Shown one piece after another: positions 1 to 9,057 of a stretch of DNA of 9,897 nucleotides (its first letter is position 1; each line of letters starts with the position of its first letter). A model generated the notes under the pieces. It searched no databases. It was not told where the DNA came from and saw only the letters and a program-made list of their open reading frames with translations. The DNA is from Rhizobacter sp. (lineage in GTDB: Bacteria; Pseudomonadota; Gammaproteobacteria; Burkholderiales; Burkholderiaceae_C): contig JANXVK010000022.1 of assembly GCA_025351675.1 (NCBI GenBank), positions 1 through 9,897 of the forward strand. The letters are read 5' to 3'. The position numbers and the translations under genes were made by a program.

Positions 1-5
1 AGCGC

Positions 6-56
6 CGGGCCGCCATGGGACACGAACGGGCCCACCTCGTGGACCTCGGCGGCCCG
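6..56. repeat. Large imperfect inverted repeat (hairpin) at window edge
   Basis: Seen in sequence: a 9-bp perfect inverted repeat, CGGGCCGCC at 6-14 and GGCGGCCCG at 48-56. Inside it, 17-18 can pair with 44-45 and CACGA (21-25) with TCGTG (37-41), closing on an 11-base loop. Together with the hairpins at 61-88 it lies downstream of the leftward operon. It could be a terminator, an intergenic repeat, or part of a neighbouring coding sequence cut by the window edge. No U-tract is visible, and I cannot support a gene here. Confidence 0.3.
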
Positions 57-60
57 AACT

Positions 61-88
61 CCCCTCGGGGGGCGACGCCGCAGGCGTC
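61..88 (-). terminator. Tandem GC-rich hairpins after the leftward operon
   Basis: Read on the minus strand just past the stop of the EamA gene (103-105), GACGCC-TGC-GGCGTC (88-74) forms a 6-bp stem with a 3-base loop, followed at 70-61 by CCCC-GA-GGGG. Position and symmetry suit an end-of-operon structure. There is no run of T after either stem, so a classical intrinsic terminator is not shown. A GC-rich intergenic repeat or a barrier to RNA decay is equally possible. Bases 1-102 hold no gene I can support. Confidence 0.35.
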
Positions 89-102
89 TTGGAGTCGTCA
101 TT

Positions 103-963
103 TCATCCAAAGCGCAGCGCCATCACGCCGGCGACGATCACGCCGGTGCCGATCGCGCGTTGCAGGCCAAAACGCTCTTTCAACAGCACGGTGCCGAGCA
201 CCGCAGCGAACAACACCGAGGTCTCGCGCAGCGCGGCGATCGACGCGACCGGCGCGCGCGTCATCGCCCACAGCGCGATGCCGTAGGCGCCGATCGACGC
301 ACCGCCGCCGAGGGCGGCCAGCGGCCAGCGCCGGCGCGCGTAGGCGAGTAGTTCGGTGCGCTCGGCCGCGCTGCGCCGCCACCAGACGAGCGTCGGGTAG
401 AGGAACGCGTCGGTCACGAACAGCAGCAGCACGTAGCGCGCGGCGCCACCGGCGGTGCGCACGCCGATGGCGTCGACCGTCGTGTAGATTGCGATCAGCG
501 CGGCGTTGCAGAACGCGAACAGCAGCGCGCGGCGGTGGTGCAGCGCCTCGCCCGGGTGCGCCAGGCCGACCAGCGCCACGCCTGCCGTGATCCCCACGAT
601 ACCGACCCACGACGCGGCGCTCGGCACCTCGCCGATGAACGCGCTGCTGCCGAGCGCGATCAGCAGCGGCGCGAAGCCGCGCATGATCGGGTAGGTCAGC
701 CCGAGGTCGCCATGTTCGTAGGCCTCGACCAGCGCGATGTAGTAGCCGACATGGATGACCAGCGAGGCGAGGATCCAGGGCCACGCGCTGACGCTCGGCA
801 AGCCGATCCACACCAGGAACGGCAGCGAGATCACCGCGCCGGCAATCGTCATGAGCGCCGTGTCGGCCGCCTTGTCGCCACCCGACTTGATCATCGCGTT
901 CCATGATGCGTGGAGCAGCGCCGCACACAGCACGATCCCGACGATCGGCCAGCTCAGCGTCAT
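103..963 (-). CDS. EamA/DMT-type membrane protein, phosphonate-utilisation associated
   Basis: A 286-residue integral membrane protein with about ten hydrophobic segments in two homologous halves, as in the EamA (drug/metabolite transporter) superfamily. Each half ends in the typical repeat core: residues 91-112 (YPIMRG ... FIGE) and 244-266 (ALRET ... LKERFG). A branch of this superfamily is known to occur beside phosphonate-degradation operons in diverse proteobacteria, and this protein fits it by position and length; its substrate is not established. The ATG at 961-963 overlaps the TGA of the upstream HD gene (ATGA), which fixes the start and suggests translational coupling. A longer reading frame extends further upstream, but that part runs through the HD gene in another frame. 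It is the last gene of the leftward operon. A role in import of another phosphonate, or export of an amine or acid by-product, is inference only. Confidence 0.85.
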   Translation of the reverse strand: MTLSWPIVGIVLCAALLHASWNAMIKSGGDKAADTALMTIAGAVISLPFLVWIGLPSVSAWPWILASLVIHVGYYIALVEAYEHGDLGLTYPIMRGFAPLLIALGSSAFIGEVPSAASWVGIVGITAGVALVGLAHPGEALHHRRALLFAFCNAALIAIYTTVDAIGVRTAGGAARYVLLLFVTDAFLYPTLVWWRRSAAERTELLAYARRRWPLAALGGGASIGAYGIALWAMTRAPVASIAALRETSVLFAAVLGTVLLKERFGLQRAIGTGVIVAGVMALRFG

Positions 964-1538
964 GCGATCGTCGCGTCGGTCTGCTTGACTCGGCAGCGTT
1001 CGGCGCGCCCCAGGAAATGCGCCAGCGATGGCGTGACCAGCTCGGCCTGCTTCGCGAGATCGTCCCACTGTCGCAGCATCACCGCGTCGCGCGCGCCGCT
1101 CTGGCTGAGGAACGTGGCCGCCTGCGCCACGCCGAACACGCCACCCTGCAACGCGAGGCTGCGTTTCGAGTCCTCCGACAGCTTGGCAAAGTAGCCGGCG
1201 TTGACCTGGCACAGGTAGCGCTTCGCGTCGACATGCAGCTTGATCGCATCGAGCACCGCGTCGGGGAACAGGCCGCGCAGAAACGGCAGCGCGAAATACT
1301 GGTGCGTGTCGTCGACGCCGCGCAGCGAGGGTGTGTCGTCGAAACCACGGCCCTGATCGTTCAGCAGGTGGCCGAGGTCGTGCAGCAGGCACGCGGTCAC
1401 GAGCGCATCGTCGGCCCCCGATTGCTCGGCCAGATGCGCCGTCTGCAACGCATGTTCGAGCTGCGTGACCGGCTCGCCGCTGTACTGGCTGGCACCGTGG
1501 CGGGCGAAGAGCAGTTCGATGTCGGTCAGGCTGAGCAT
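960..1538 (-). CDS. PhnZ-like HD-domain di-iron protein of phosphonate operons
   Basis: A 192-residue single HD-domain protein of the family associated with phosphonate-degradation operons, which includes the mixed-valence di-iron oxygenase PhnZ. PhnZ cleaves the C-P bond of (R)-1-hydroxy-2-aminoethylphosphonate to glycine and phosphate using O2. Candidate iron ligands are all present: H29, H53-D54 (in LLHDLGH), H79, H102 and D159. Y19 and E22 stand three residues apart and seven before H29, matching the Tyr/Glu pair that gates the PhnZ site; K106 and H57 match its substrate-binding positions. These correspondences rest on my memory of PhnZ numbering and motif spacing. The start ATG lies 17 bases after the stop of the Na/Pi gene with no clear Shine-Dalgarno, and the stop overlaps the next start. 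No 2-oxoglutarate dioxygenase (PhnY*) that would make its usual substrate is in the window. It could instead act on another hydroxyphosphonate. Confidence 0.85.
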   Translation of the reverse strand: MLSLTDIELLFARHGASQYSGEPVTQLEHALQTAHLAEQSGADDALVTACLLHDLGHLLNDQGRGFDDTPSLRGVDDTHQYFALPFLRGLFPDAVLDAIKLHVDAKRYLCQVNAGYFAKLSEDSKRSLALQGGVFGVAQAATFLSQSGARDAVMLRQWDDLAKQAELVTPSLAHFLGRAERCRVKQTDATIA

Positions 1539-1555
1539 GCGCGTGTCGTGGTGGT

Positions 1556-3235
1556 TCAGGTGATCGGGTCTTCGGGGCCGGTGAGGGCACCGTGCTGCGA
1601 GTTGCGGATGCGCGTCTTCGTCAGCGCGCCGGCCGATTCGAGGATCGGGTAGGCGATCGAGCAGATGTGCGAGTTGATGCGCTTCAGGTCGCTGATCAGG
1701 TCGATGTGGAGCGAACTGGTCTCGATGCTCTGCGCGGTGTTGTTCTGCAGCCGCGCGATGTGGGTCGCGGCGTACTCGTGTTCCAGGTCGCGGAAGCGCG
1801 CCTTCTCTTCGTGCAGCTTTTTCGCGTCACGCAGGTGACCGTCGAGGAACACGCTCATGCCCAACCGCAGGTTCGCGGTCAGCCGCTCGTGCAGGTGCAC
1901 GATCTCGGCCATGCCGGCGTCCGAGAAGCGTCGGTTCTTGCGAATCTTCTTGTCCTCGATGTCCTGAATGACCCGCTCGATGATGTCGCCGATCTGTTCC
2001 ATGTTGATCGTGAACGAGACGATGTCGGTCCAGCGCCGGCCTTCGTCTTCCGACAGCGCTTCGCGCGAGATCTGCGTGAGGTAGAACTTGATCGCCGAGT
2101 AGAGCTCGTCGACCGTGTCGTCCATCTTGCGCAGCTGCTCGGCAAGTACCAGGTCGTTGTCGCGCAGCACCGGCAGGATGCCGTTCAACATCGTCTCGAC
2201 CACATCGGCTTGGTGCAGCGCCTCGCGCGCGGCGCAACTGATCGCGAGCGAGGGCGTGTGCAGGGCCGAAGGGTCGAGGTGGCGTGGCCGCGTCGAGCCA
2301 GCGGGCGAGGGCGGCGCGGGCAGCAGCTTCTCGACCAGCCGCGCCATCGGGCCGGTGAAGCCGATGAACAGCGCCGCGCGGATCACGTTGAAGCCGAGAT
2401 GGAACGCGATCACCTGTGCGTGCACGCTCGAGAGCTGGTTCTGCAGCAGCACGTGGATCTGCGGCAGCAACGGAATCGCGATCGCGCAGCCGGCGAGCTT
2501 GAACAGCAGGCTGCCGAGCGGCAGGCGCAAGCGCAGGGTCGGCGGGCCGGAACTCGTCAGCATCGCGAGCATGCCGCTGCCCAGGTTCGCACCCAGCACC
2601 AGCCCGAGCGCCACCGTGACCGGCAGGATGCCCGAGGCTGCGAGCGTGGCTGTCAGCAGCACAAAGGCGAGGCTGGAGTAGCAGGCCATCGTCAGCAGCG
2701 CGCCGACGATGATGTCGAGGAAGATATCGTTCGGCAGCCCGACGATCAAACCGCGAATGACCGGCGAGGCGATCATCGGCGCCGTCGCTGCGACGATCAG
2801 CTGCAGGCCGAGGGTGATCAGGCCGAAGCCGATCGCGATCTGCCCCATGCGCCCCGAGGTGCTCTTGCCGTTCGAGATGAACAGCACCACGCCGCTGAAT
2901 ATCAGCAGCGGCGAGAGCCACGACAGATCGAACGAGAACAACACCGCCATCAGGCTGGTGCCGATCTCGGCGCCCAGCATCACTGCCAAGCCCGCGCCCA
3001 TACCAACCAGGCCGCTGCCGACGAACGACGAGATGATCACCGCGGTCGCCGTGCTCGATTGCACCAGACCGGTCACCGCCAGACCCGCGAGCATCGACTT
3101 GAAGCGGTTGCTCAGGCTGCTCGCGAGCACCTTGCGCAGGTTCTCGCCGAAGATCCGGATGACGCCGGTGCGCACGATGTTCGTGCCCCAGACGAGCAGC
3201 GCGATCGCCGCAAGCAGATTCAGCAGATGGATCAT
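1556..3235 (-). CDS. YjbB-like Na/Pi cotransporter family protein with PhoU-like C-terminus
   Basis: A 559-residue inner-membrane protein. Residues 1-300 carry the duplicated Na+/Pi cotransporter core: the first repeat has the QSSTAT signature at 59-64 followed by LGAEIGTSLMA (88-98); the second has YSSLAF (186-191) and LGANLGSGMLAML (214-226). Residues 325-540 are soluble, helical and PhoU-like. The arrangement and many motifs (WGTNIVRTG near the N-terminus, QSIETSSLH near 502-510) resemble Escherichia coli YjbB as I recall it, a protein linked to phosphate export rather than uptake. In an operon that releases Pi from phosphonates, the natural inference is disposal of surplus phosphate, although Na-coupled uptake cannot be excluded. 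The start is the ATG at 3233-3235; an AGGA-like stretch lies rather far upstream (about 3249-3256). The gap of 54 bases after phnY shows no terminator. Confidence 0.9.
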   Translation of the reverse strand: MIHLLNLLAAIALLVWGTNIVRTGVIRIFGENLRKVLASSLSNRFKSMLAGLAVTGLVQSSTATAVIISSFVGSGLVGMGAGLAVMLGAEIGTSLMAVLFSFDLSWLSPLLIFSGVVLFISNGKSTSGRMGQIAIGFGLITLGLQLIVAATAPMIASPVIRGLIVGLPNDIFLDIIVGALLTMACYSSLAFVLLTATLAASGILPVTVALGLVLGANLGSGMLAMLTSSGPPTLRLRLPLGSLLFKLAGCAIAIPLLPQIHVLLQNQLSSVHAQVIAFHLGFNVIRAALFIGFTGPMARLVEKLLPAPPSPAGSTRPRHLDPSALHTPSLAISCAAREALHQADVVETMLNGILPVLRDNDLVLAEQLRKMDDTVDELYSAIKFYLTQISREALSEDEGRRWTDIVSFTINMEQIGDIIERVIQDIEDKKIRKNRRFSDAGMAEIVHLHERLTANLRLGMSVFLDGHLRDAKKLHEEKARFRDLEHEYAATHIARLQNNTAQSIETSSLHIDLISDLKRINSHICSIAYPILESAGALTKTRIRNSQHGALTGPEDPIT

Positions 3236-3289
3236 CGGGTCGGGAAGGCCTTTCCTGTTCTGTGCGCAGTCTTGTGCGGTCGGGGTAGG

Positions 3290-4735
3290 TCAGACCCAGG
3301 GCAGCGAGTAGGTCTTGGTGTTGGTGAAGCTCTTCATGGCTTCCTGCACACCTTCCTTGTAGCCCAGACCCGAATCCTTGATGCCGCCGAACGGCGTGAG
3401 TTCGAGCCGGTAGCCCGGCACCTCGCGCACGTTGACGGTGCCCACCTGCAGTTCGGAGACGAAGCGGCTGATGTAGTCGAGCCGGTTCGTGCAGACCGCC
3501 GACGACAAGCCATAAGCGGTGCCGTTCGAGATCGCGATCGCCTCGTCGATGTTCGCGAACGTGATGATCGGCGAGACCGGGCCGAAGGTCTCCTGCAGCG
3601 CGACCGTCATCTCCGGCCGCACGCGGTCGATCACGGTCGGCGCGTACAGCGCGCCGTCGCGCTGGTTGCCGACCAGCAGCCGCGCGCCTTGCGATACGGC
3701 CTCGTTGACGCGCGACTCGAACAGCCGCGCTGCCTCCTCGTCGATCACCGTGCCCATCTCGACGGTCGCATCGCTCGGGTCACCGAAGCGCCAGGCCCTG
3801 GTCTTCTCGACCACGAGGTCGGTGAAGGTCGCGGCGACCGCTTCGTGCACCAGCAGGCGCTTCACCGCCGTGCAGCGCTGGCCCGAGTTCTTGTACGAGC
3901 CCTGCACCGCCAAGGTCGAGGCTTCATCCAGATCGGCGTCTTCCATCACGATGATCGGATCGTTGCCGCCGAGCTCCAGCACCATGCGCTTGTAGCCTGC
4001 CTTGGCGGCGATGGTCTTGCCGATAGCGACGCCGCCGGTGAATGTGACGAGGTCGACCAGCGGGTTCGTGATCAGCTCGTCGGCGATCTCGGCGGGCGAG
4101 CCGGTGACGACCGAGAGCATCTCGGGCGGCAAGCCCGCTTCGTACAGCAGATCGGCGAAGAGCAGGGCCGAGAGCGGCACTTTCTCGGAAGGTTTGAGCA
4201 CCATCCGATTGTTTGTCGCGATGCTCGGCACGATCTTGTGCGCAACCTGGTTCATCGGGTGGTTGAACGGCGTGATCGCGGTGATGACGCCGAGCAGCGG
4301 ATCGCGCTGCGTGTAAACGCGGCGCTTCTTGCCGTGCGGCGTGAGGTCGCACGAGAAGATCTGGCCGTCGTCCTTCAGACACTCGTTGGCGCCGAAAACC
4401 AGCACGTCGGCGACGCGGCCGGCCTCGTAGGTCGCGTCCTTGATGCTGAGGCCCGACTCGGCGCTGATCAGCGCCGCGATCTGCGTGCTGCGCTCGCGCA
4501 CCAGCACCGCCGTCTTGTTCAGGATGTTGGCGCGCTCGAAGCGCGTGAGTTTCGGCTTGTAAGCGTGCGCGATCGCGAACGCGTTCCTGACCTCGGCGAG
4601 GCTCGCCTTCGGCACGCTCGCGATGCACGCGTTGGTGAACGGATTGAAAACTTGAATGCAGCGGTCGCCGGTGCGGTCCGTGCCGACCTTCTCGCCGGCA
4701 ATCCGCATGCCCCAGTTCTTGATGGTGTCGCTCAT
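3290..4735 (-). CDS. phnY: Phosphonoacetaldehyde dehydrogenase
   Basis: An NAD(P)-dependent aldehyde dehydrogenase of 481 residues, expected to oxidise phosphonoacetaldehyde to phosphonoacetate in the cytoplasm, the step before PhnA. ALDH hallmarks are in order: N158 in PFNHP, K181-P-S-E for cofactor binding, FTGG at 232-235, general base E254 in LELGGN, nucleophile C288 in GQRC, and E382 in ETFGP. R107, H159 and R287 fall where the phosphonate-binding residues of Sinorhizobium meliloti PhnY are expected, which supports this substrate over a generic ALDH; that comparison is from memory. I chose the ATG at 4735 because MSDTIKNW begins the conserved N-terminus and a weak GTGAG lies 7 bases upstream. 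A GTG at 4747 would add four residues and overlap the phnA stop as GTGA. Not to be confused with the unrelated dioxygenase PhnY*, which shares the name. Confidence 0.93.
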   Translation of the reverse strand: MSDTIKNWGMRIAGEKVGTDRTGDRCIQVFNPFTNACIASVPKASLAEVRNAFAIAHAYKPKLTRFERANILNKTAVLVRERSTQIAALISAESGLSIKDATYEAGRVADVLVFGANECLKDDGQIFSCDLTPHGKKRRVYTQRDPLLGVITAITPFNHPMNQVAHKIVPSIATNNRMVLKPSEKVPLSALLFADLLYEAGLPPEMLSVVTGSPAEIADELITNPLVDLVTFTGGVAIGKTIAAKAGYKRMVLELGGNDPIIVMEDADLDEASTLAVQGSYKNSGQRCTAVKRLLVHEAVAATFTDLVVEKTRAWRFGDPSDATVEMGTVIDEEAARLFESRVNEAVSQGARLLVGNQRDGALYAPTVIDRVRPEMTVALQETFGPVSPIITFANIDEAIAISNGTAYGLSSAVCTNRLDYISRFVSELQVGTVNVREVPGYRLELTPFGGIKDSGLGYKEGVQEAMKSFTNTKTYSLPWV

Positions 4736-4743
4736 GCGGATGC

Positions 4744-6704
<1,961 letters not shown>

Positions 6705-6712
6705 GGGTGACA

Positions 6713-6741
6713 AGTAGATGACAGCCAATGTTTATTGTCAA
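6713..6741 (-). promoter_or_regulatory. Predicted sigma70 promoter of phnR-phnA-phnY operon
   Basis: Read on the minus strand: a perfect -35 TTGACA (6741-6736), a 17-base spacer, and -10 TCTACT (6718-6713, 4 of 6 consensus). Transcription would start at about 6708-6705, only 1-4 bases before the phnR ATG at 6704. Confidence 0.55.
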
Positions 6742-6770
6742 CAATTTTCAAGAAACAGTTGACGACAGTT
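6734..6770. promoter_or_regulatory. Candidate PhnR operator region between divergent promoters
   Basis: Three overlapping symmetries are visible. ATTGT-CA-ACAAT (6734-6745) is a perfect 5-bp-arm palindrome of the kind bound by FadR-subclass GntR dimers. GTCAAC (6737-6742) is inverted as GTTGAC (6758-6763), centres 21 bases apart. ACAGTT is repeated directly at 6755-6760 and 6765-6770, a 10-base period. The inverted elements coincide with both -35 boxes, so a bound regulator would control both operons. That PhnR binds here is inference. Confidence 0.5.
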
Positions 6771-6788
6771 TGAGCGCCCCCCTAGACT
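6759..6788 (+). promoter_or_regulatory. Predicted sigma70 promoter of phnSTU
   Basis: TTGACG (6759-6764, 5 of 6 of the -35 consensus), an 18-base spacer and TAGACT (6783-6788, 4 of 6 of the -10 consensus). The start would fall near 6795, giving a leader of roughly 95 bases that is pyrimidine-rich (about 6834-6870) before the phnS ribosome binding site. Confidence 0.45.
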
Positions 6789-6880
6789 GCCTGCCCAGCG
6801 ACGTGACCTTTTGTTTCGACTCGCGCACGCGGCTTGCCCTTTCCGCCGTTCCTCATCCGCCTCGCCAAGACTTCTTCGTC

Positions 6881-6885
6881 AGGAG
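6881..6885 (+). promoter_or_regulatory. Strong ribosome binding site of phnS
   Basis: AGGAG six bases before the ATG at 6892. It is the best Shine-Dalgarno in the window and fixes the phnS start, against an upstream in-frame non-ATG start at 6811 that would put extra residues before the signal peptide. High translation suits an abundant periplasmic binding protein. Confidence 0.8.
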
Positions 6886-6891
6886 ATAAGC

Positions 6892-7929
6892 ATGAATCTG
6901 GGTTCCATCAAGCCGGTGCTCGCTGCGCTGGCCCTGCTCGCCACCACCGGCGCATTCGCACAGAAGACGCAGCTCACCGTCTACACCGCGCTCGAGACCG
7001 ACCAGCTGAAGGCCTACGAGTCCGGCTTCGTGAAGGACAACCCGACGATCGAGATCAAGTGGGTGCGCGACTCGACCGGCGTAATCACCGCGAAGCTGCT
7101 CGCCGAGAAGGCGAACCCGCAGGCCGACGTCGTGATGGGCGTGGCCGCGTCGAGCCTCGCACTGCTCGACAAGCAAGGCATGCTCATCCCGTACGCGCCG
7201 CTGAATCTCGACGCGATCATGAGCCAGTACCGCGACAAGAAGAACCCGCCGGCCTGGTTCGGCATGGACGTGTGGGGCGCGACCGTCTGCTTCAACACCG
7301 TCGAGGCGCAGAAGAAGGGCCTGCCGAAGCCCGAGACCTGGAAGGACATGACCAAGCCGATCTACAAAGGCCAGATCGTCATGCCGAACCCGGCCTCGTC
7401 GGGCACCGGTTTCTTCGATGTGTCGGCCTGGCTGACCTTGTGGGGCGACGACAACGGCAAGGGCGGCGGCTGGAAGTACATGGACGCACTGCACGAGAAC
7501 ATCGCGCAGTACACGCACTCCGGCTCCAAGCCCTGCAACATGGCGGCGACCGGCGAGTACGTGATGGGCATCTCGTTCGAGTACCGCGGCAACACCAACA
7601 AGGCCAAGGGCGCACCGATCGACCTGATCTTCCCGAAGGAAGGCCTGGGCTGGGACCTGGAGGCCTTCGCGATCCATGCCGGCACCAAGAAGCTCGACGC
7701 CGCGAAGAAGCTCGCCGACTGGGCTTCGAGCAAGGACGCGATGAAGCTCTACGGCAAGAACTTCGCGATCACCGCGATCCCGGGCGTGGCCGAGCCGTTG
7801 AAGAATGTGCCGGTCGACTACGAGAAGCGCTTGGTGAAGATGGACTTCGCGACGACGGCCGCGAACCGCGAGCGCGTGCTGGCCGAGTGGAACAAGCGCT
7901 ACGACGCGAAATCAGAACTGAAGAAATAG
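6892..7929 (+). CDS. phnS: 2-aminoethylphosphonate ABC transporter, periplasmic binding protein
   Basis: A 345-residue extracytoplasmic solute-binding protein related to the ferric-ion/AfuA-type family. A typical signal peptide spans residues 1-23, with a hydrophobic core LAALALLATTG and probable cleavage after AFA-23. The mature part has the family features QLTVYTALE near its start, a WG-T-F-N hinge region around 129-135, and NPASSGTG at 167-174. Two cysteines (C133, C215) could form a disulfide in the periplasm. The AEP assignment comes from context: an ATPase and permease follow directly, and phosphonate genes diverge from the same intergenic region; binding proteins of this type are the known phnS2 class. 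Ligand specificity is not shown by sequence alone. Eleven bases separate it from phnT, so the three genes are surely co-transcribed. Confidence 0.88.
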   Translation: MNLGSIKPVLAALALLATTGAFAQKTQLTVYTALETDQLKAYESGFVKDNPTIEIKWVRDSTGVITAKLLAEKANPQADVVMGVAASSLALLDKQGMLIPYAPLNLDAIMSQYRDKKNPPAWFGMDVWGATVCFNTVEAQKKGLPKPETWKDMTKPIYKGQIVMPNPASSGTGFFDVSAWLTLWGDDNGKGGGWKYMDALHENIAQYTHSGSKPCNMAATGEYVMGISFEYRGNTNKAKGAPIDLIFPKEGLGWDLEAFAIHAGTKKLDAAKKLADWASSKDAMKLYGKNFAITAIPGVAEPLKNVPVDYEKRLVKMDFATTAANRERVLAEWNKRYDAKSELKK

Positions 7930-7940
7930 GCCTGCGCTCG

Positions 7941-9050
7941 ATGGCCGACTACCTGCGTCTGGAGGGAATCCGGAAGAATTTCGGTTCTTTTCAGGCGCTG
8001 CGCGACATCCACCTCGTGATCGAGAAGGGCGAGTTCGTTTGCTTTCTCGGGCCCTCGGGCTGCGGCAAGACGACGCTGTTGCGCATCATCGCCGGGCTCG
8101 AGACTCAGACCGCCGGCAGCATCCGCCAAGGCGAGCGCGACATCTCGGTGCTGCCGCCGGCGCAGCGCGATTACGGCATCGTGTTCCAGTCGTACGCGCT
8201 GTTCCCGAACCTGACGGTGGCCGACAACGTCGCCTACGGCCTGGTCAACCGCAAGCAGCCGCGCGCCGCGACGCGCGAGCGGGTCGAGGAGTTGCTCAAG
8301 CTGGTCGGCCTGCCGGGCAGCGGCGTCAAGTACCCGGCACAGTTGTCGGGAGGCCAGCAGCAGCGCATCGCGCTGGCCCGGGCGCTGGCGACGAAGCCGG
8401 GGCTGCTGCTGCTTGATGAACCCTTGTCGGCGCTCGACGCGCTGGAGCGCGTGCGGCTGCGGCACGAGATCCGCTCGCTGCAGAACAAGCTCGGCGTGAC
8501 GACGATCATGGTCACGCACGATCAGGAAGAAGCGCTGTCGGTGGCCGACCGGATCGTCGTGATGAACCACGGCGTGATCGAGCAGGTCGGCACGCCGCAA
8601 GAGGTCTACAGCGAGCCGGCGACCGCGTTCGTCGCCGATTTCGTCGGCAAGGTGAATCGGCTCGCTGCGGTGGCCGAAGGCGAGGGGATGCTGCGCTGCG
8701 GCCACCTGCATCTGCCGTGGTTGCCGAGCTGGGGCGCGGAGCTGGCACCGGGCTCGGCCTTCACGCTCTACCTGCGTCCCGAAGACCGCGTGCTCGAAGG
8801 CCTGACCGGCGAGCACCCGCACCAGTGCGTCGGCACTGTGCGGCGGGTCGACTTTCTCGGTGGCAACTGCCTCGCCGAGATGCAGGTCGAAGGCCTGCCC
8901 GAGCAACCGATCCACCTGCAGTTCTCGCTGAACCAGATGCGCGATTTTGACGTGCGCGAAGGCACGACGTTGCGCTTCGCGCTGCGCGCCGAACGGCTGC
9001 GCGCGTTCGTGTCGGCGCCGGCTTCTGTTGCTGCGTCTGCTTCGGCATAG
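7941..9050 (+). CDS. phnT: 2-aminoethylphosphonate ABC transporter, ATP-binding protein
   Basis: A 369-residue ABC ATPase of the PotA/FbpC type that energises the importer on the inner face of the membrane. All motifs are intact: Walker A GPSGCGKTT (37-45), Q-loop Q83, signature LSGGQQQR (135-142), Walker B LLLLDEP (155-161), D-loop SALD and switch histidine H193. Residues about 235-355 form a C-terminal TOBE-like regulatory domain. The ATG at 7941 starts the conserved N-terminus (MADYLRLEGIRKNFG); a longer open frame upstream only overlaps phnS in another frame. The Shine-Dalgarno is weak, so coupling to phnS translation is likely. The tail ends in a low-complexity Ala/Ser stretch. Neighbouring phnS and phnU support the AEP assignment, while the ATPase alone would also fit iron or polyamine uptake. 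Confidence 0.9.
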   Translation: MADYLRLEGIRKNFGSFQALRDIHLVIEKGEFVCFLGPSGCGKTTLLRIIAGLETQTAGSIRQGERDISVLPPAQRDYGIVFQSYALFPNLTVADNVAYGLVNRKQPRAATRERVEELLKLVGLPGSGVKYPAQLSGGQQQRIALARALATKPGLLLLDEPLSALDALERVRLRHEIRSLQNKLGVTTIMVTHDQEEALSVADRIVVMNHGVIEQVGTPQEVYSEPATAFVADFVGKVNRLAAVAEGEGMLRCGHLHLPWLPSWGAELAPGSAFTLYLRPEDRVLEGLTGEHPHQCVGTVRRVDFLGGNCLAEMQVEGLPEQPIHLQFSLNQMRDFDVREGTTLRFALRAERLRAFVSAPASVAASASA

Positions 9051-9057
9051 GGCGCGG

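Noticed and set aside
1..60. Possible start of another minus-strand gene (ATG at 14-16) or a reading frame through 19-60
   Set aside because: Only a handful of codons are visible, no ribosome binding site is convincing and no family can be recognised.
964..1590. N-terminal extension of the EamA protein to about 495 residues
   Set aside because: The added part is Arg/Pro/Ala-rich and overlaps the HD gene entirely in another frame; the ATG at 963 starts the family's conserved N-terminus.
3236..3289. Possible terminator between phnY and the Na/Pi gene
   Set aside because: Only a short GGAAGGCCTTTCC near-palindrome is present with no U-tract; it more likely marks the purine-rich stretch before the Na/Pi start.
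6811..6891. Longer phnS start giving 27 extra residues
   Set aside because: It starts with a non-ATG codon, lacks a ribosome binding site and would place a non-signal stretch before a standard signal peptide; AGGAG precedes the ATG at 6892.
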